From: Halococcus sediminicola
Lineage (GTDB): Archaea > Halobacteriota > Halobacteria > Halobacteriales > Halococcaceae
Direction of reading: 5' to 3'
DNA length: 64,000 nt
Assembly (NCBI RefSeq): GCF_000755245.1
Contig: NZ_BBMP01000027.1
Location: forward strand, 31,849 to 95,848
The position numbers were made by a program, and so were the translations under genes. The notes under the pieces are model-generated. The model worked only from the letters and a program-made list of their open reading frames with translations. It was not told where the DNA came from and made no database searches. Every line of letters starts with the position of its first letter. Position 1 is the stretch's first letter. Below, piece after piece: positions 62,994 through 64,000 of this stretch.

Positions 62994-63684
62994 AGCCACT
63001 ATCGCTGATGGAGCGCTTGAGCTTCATCGGCCGGGAATCCATTGGCTCTCGACGGGATGGGACGGCGGGTTCGAGCGGGCTGCGGCCGCCTACAACATCA
63101 CGGTTCCCGAGGGGTGGGAACGAACCGACCTCGGAACGTACATCAGCGAACGACGGGAGCGCGCCGGATTCACCGCCAGCGGCCCGACGCTGCTCACCGG
63201 CGTCGAGATGCGCCACGCCCGGGGCGCGCGGCTCGACCCCGTGGTCGCGTACGCAACCGTCGGCCTGTCGAATCCCGCCGCGCTCCCGATGGAGCCGACG
63301 GGAGCAGGTGAAGAACGGCACGACCGCCCGTCCGACGTCGGAACGGTCAATCTCCTCATCGGGACGACGCGGTGTCTGAGCAAGGCGGCGCTTGCGACGT
63401 TCCTCGGGATCGTCGTCGAGGCGAAGACGGCGACGCTACTGGCTGAATCGGGGTTTCCGGGCACGACGACGGACGCGGTCGTCGTTGGCAGTGACGAGAT
63501 GGTGGAGCCGGCGACGTTCGCCGGGAGCGCGACGCCGGTCGGTGCTGCCGCTCGTGCGTGCGTCCGCGAGGCGGTACGAGCGAGTTTCCGCTCTCGATAC
63601 GCCGAGCGAGAAGTCGCCAGTTCAGTCGCGGACGCAGAACACGGGGTCGTCACCGACCGACGTGCGGAGGTGTTCACGCCGTGA
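62986..63684 (+). CDS. cbiZ: Adenosylcobinamide amidohydrolase
   Basis: The 232-residue protein has the CbiZ features HWLSTGWDGGFERAAAAYNI, TLLTGVEMRHARGARLDPVV, TVGLSNPAALPMEP, TVNLLIGTTRCLSKAALATF and TATLLAESGFPGTTTDAVVV. CbiZ cleaves the aminopropanol side chain so that salvaged corrinoids re-enter the pathway, consistent with btuFCD uptake. It overlaps cobD by eight bases. Confidence 0.92.
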   Translation: MFEATIADGALELHRPGIHWLSTGWDGGFERAAAAYNITVPEGWERTDLGTYISERRERAGFTASGPTLLTGVEMRHARGARLDPVVAYATVGLSNPAALPMEPTGAGEERHDRPSDVGTVNLLIGTTRCLSKAALATFLGIVVEAKTATLLAESGFPGTTTDAVVVGSDEMVEPATFAGSATPVGAAARACVREAVRASFRSRYAEREVASSVADAEHGVVTDRRAEVFTP

Positions 63685-63754
63685 ACGAACGGAATCCCTC
63701 CTGCGAGAACGTACCGACCGCCGACGCGAAAACAAAATATTTCATAGACTACCA

Positions 63755-63834
63755 ATGACGAACGACGCCACCGACGAACCCGATAGCAGAGCACAGTCCC
63801 AAGGGACACCTGGACGGGGAACATCGCCGGATGC
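63755..63834 (+). CDS. Probable corrinoid adenosyltransferase, first 26 residues only
   Basis: MTNDATDEPDSRAQSQGTPG followed by RGTSPDA matches the low-complexity N terminus of haloarchaeal cob(I)yrinate/cob(I)alamin adenosyltransferases (TPGRG-x-P). The ATP-binding part is lost because sequencing adapter begins at 63835. AAAATATTT upstream could be its TATA box. Identity is inferred from position and this short motif. Confidence 0.5.
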
Positions 63835-64000
63835 CTGTCTCTTATACACATCTGACGCTGCCGACGATATGCAGTGTGTAGATCTCGGTGGTCGCCGTAC
63901 CATCAAAAAAACAAAACAAGAAAACCAACTGACGCCGTTGCAGACTATACCCACAAACATGCGATCACAATAAATATTCACATACGCATCAAGGGCAAAA
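63835..64000. other. Nextera/Illumina adapter and junk sequence at the contig end
   Basis: 63835-63867 is the reverse complement of the Nextera read-1 transposon end (starts CTGTCTCTTATACACATCT). 63868-63875, TATGCAGT, is the reverse complement of an i5 index, and 63876-63900, starting GTGTAGATCTCGGTGGTCG, is the P5 adapter with errors at its end. The rest is A-rich read-through. None of this is genomic. Confidence 0.95.

Noticed and set aside
63742..63981. Minus-strand protein across the contig end
   Set aside because: It contains the adapter-encoded peptides RRPPRST and VYKRQ; it is not genomic.
1..64000. CRISPR arrays, tRNA or rRNA genes
   Set aside because: No regularly spaced repeats and no tRNA or rRNA sequence was recognised by eye; the repeats present are dispersed. 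A dedicated tRNA scan was not possible.

Overview
The window is a piece of a haloarchaeal (class Halobacteria) draft genome. The evidence is acidic proteins, bacterio-opsin-activator-type HTH regulators, Tat-type exported proteins, an archaeal phosphomevalonate decarboxylase, the archaeal late-cobalamin enzymes CobY, CobT and CbiZ, and AT-rich promoter boxes about 25 bases upstream of start codons. The genus cannot be fixed from sequence alone. The right end is a contig end: from 63835 onward the sequence is Nextera/Illumina adapter followed by junk, cutting the gene that starts at 63755.

Bases 1-35300 are an accessory region. It holds many short operons: HTH-10 regulators, short-chain dehydrogenases, a carboxymuconolactone-decarboxylase/DoxX pair, a membrane/Tat iron-transport-like group, an ArsR-SRPBCC-DUF1801 operon, two ABC exporters (one with its own TetR regulator) and toxin-antitoxin modules VapBC and HicAB. 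It also holds many broken genes: transposase fragments, and frameshifted glycosyltransferase, VapC, LysE and FAD oxidoreductase genes. Non-coding repeats are frequent: a family of about 105-bp imperfect palindromes (five copies), a second intergenic repeat family between 15.1 and 22.1 kb (six copies), a complete IS701-family element (31157-32399) and a 297-bp non-autonomous relative with the same ends (12869-13165).

Bases 35428-63834 are a nearly complete cobalamin locus. A MarR-like regulator is divergent from the corrin-ring operon cbiT-L-F-G-H1-H2, a ferredoxin, an unknown protein resembling a degenerate LAGLIDADG fold, cbiX, DUF3209 and a beta-propeller protein. Next, on the minus strand, comes uptake: a decayed cobalt transporter cbtBA, then btuF, btuC and btuD. 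A fused ChlI/ChlD-type chelatase subunit is divergent from cobN, cbiC and cbiE. Then come a second CbiX-like gene, cobT, cbiA, cbiB, cobS (frameshifted as given), cobY, cobD and cbiZ, and a cut gene that is probably the corrinoid adenosyltransferase. No cbiJ (precorrin-6A reductase) or cbiD is recognisable, so the unassigned operon members are candidates for missing steps. A 14-base palindrome, ACAACYAAARTTGT, lies at the promoter position of both cbiT and cbtB and is a candidate operator for cobalt/cobalamin control.

Several coding sequences are broken by one-base changes in or near G/C runs, including cobS. Part of this may be sequencing or assembly error and should be checked against reads before biological conclusions are drawn.
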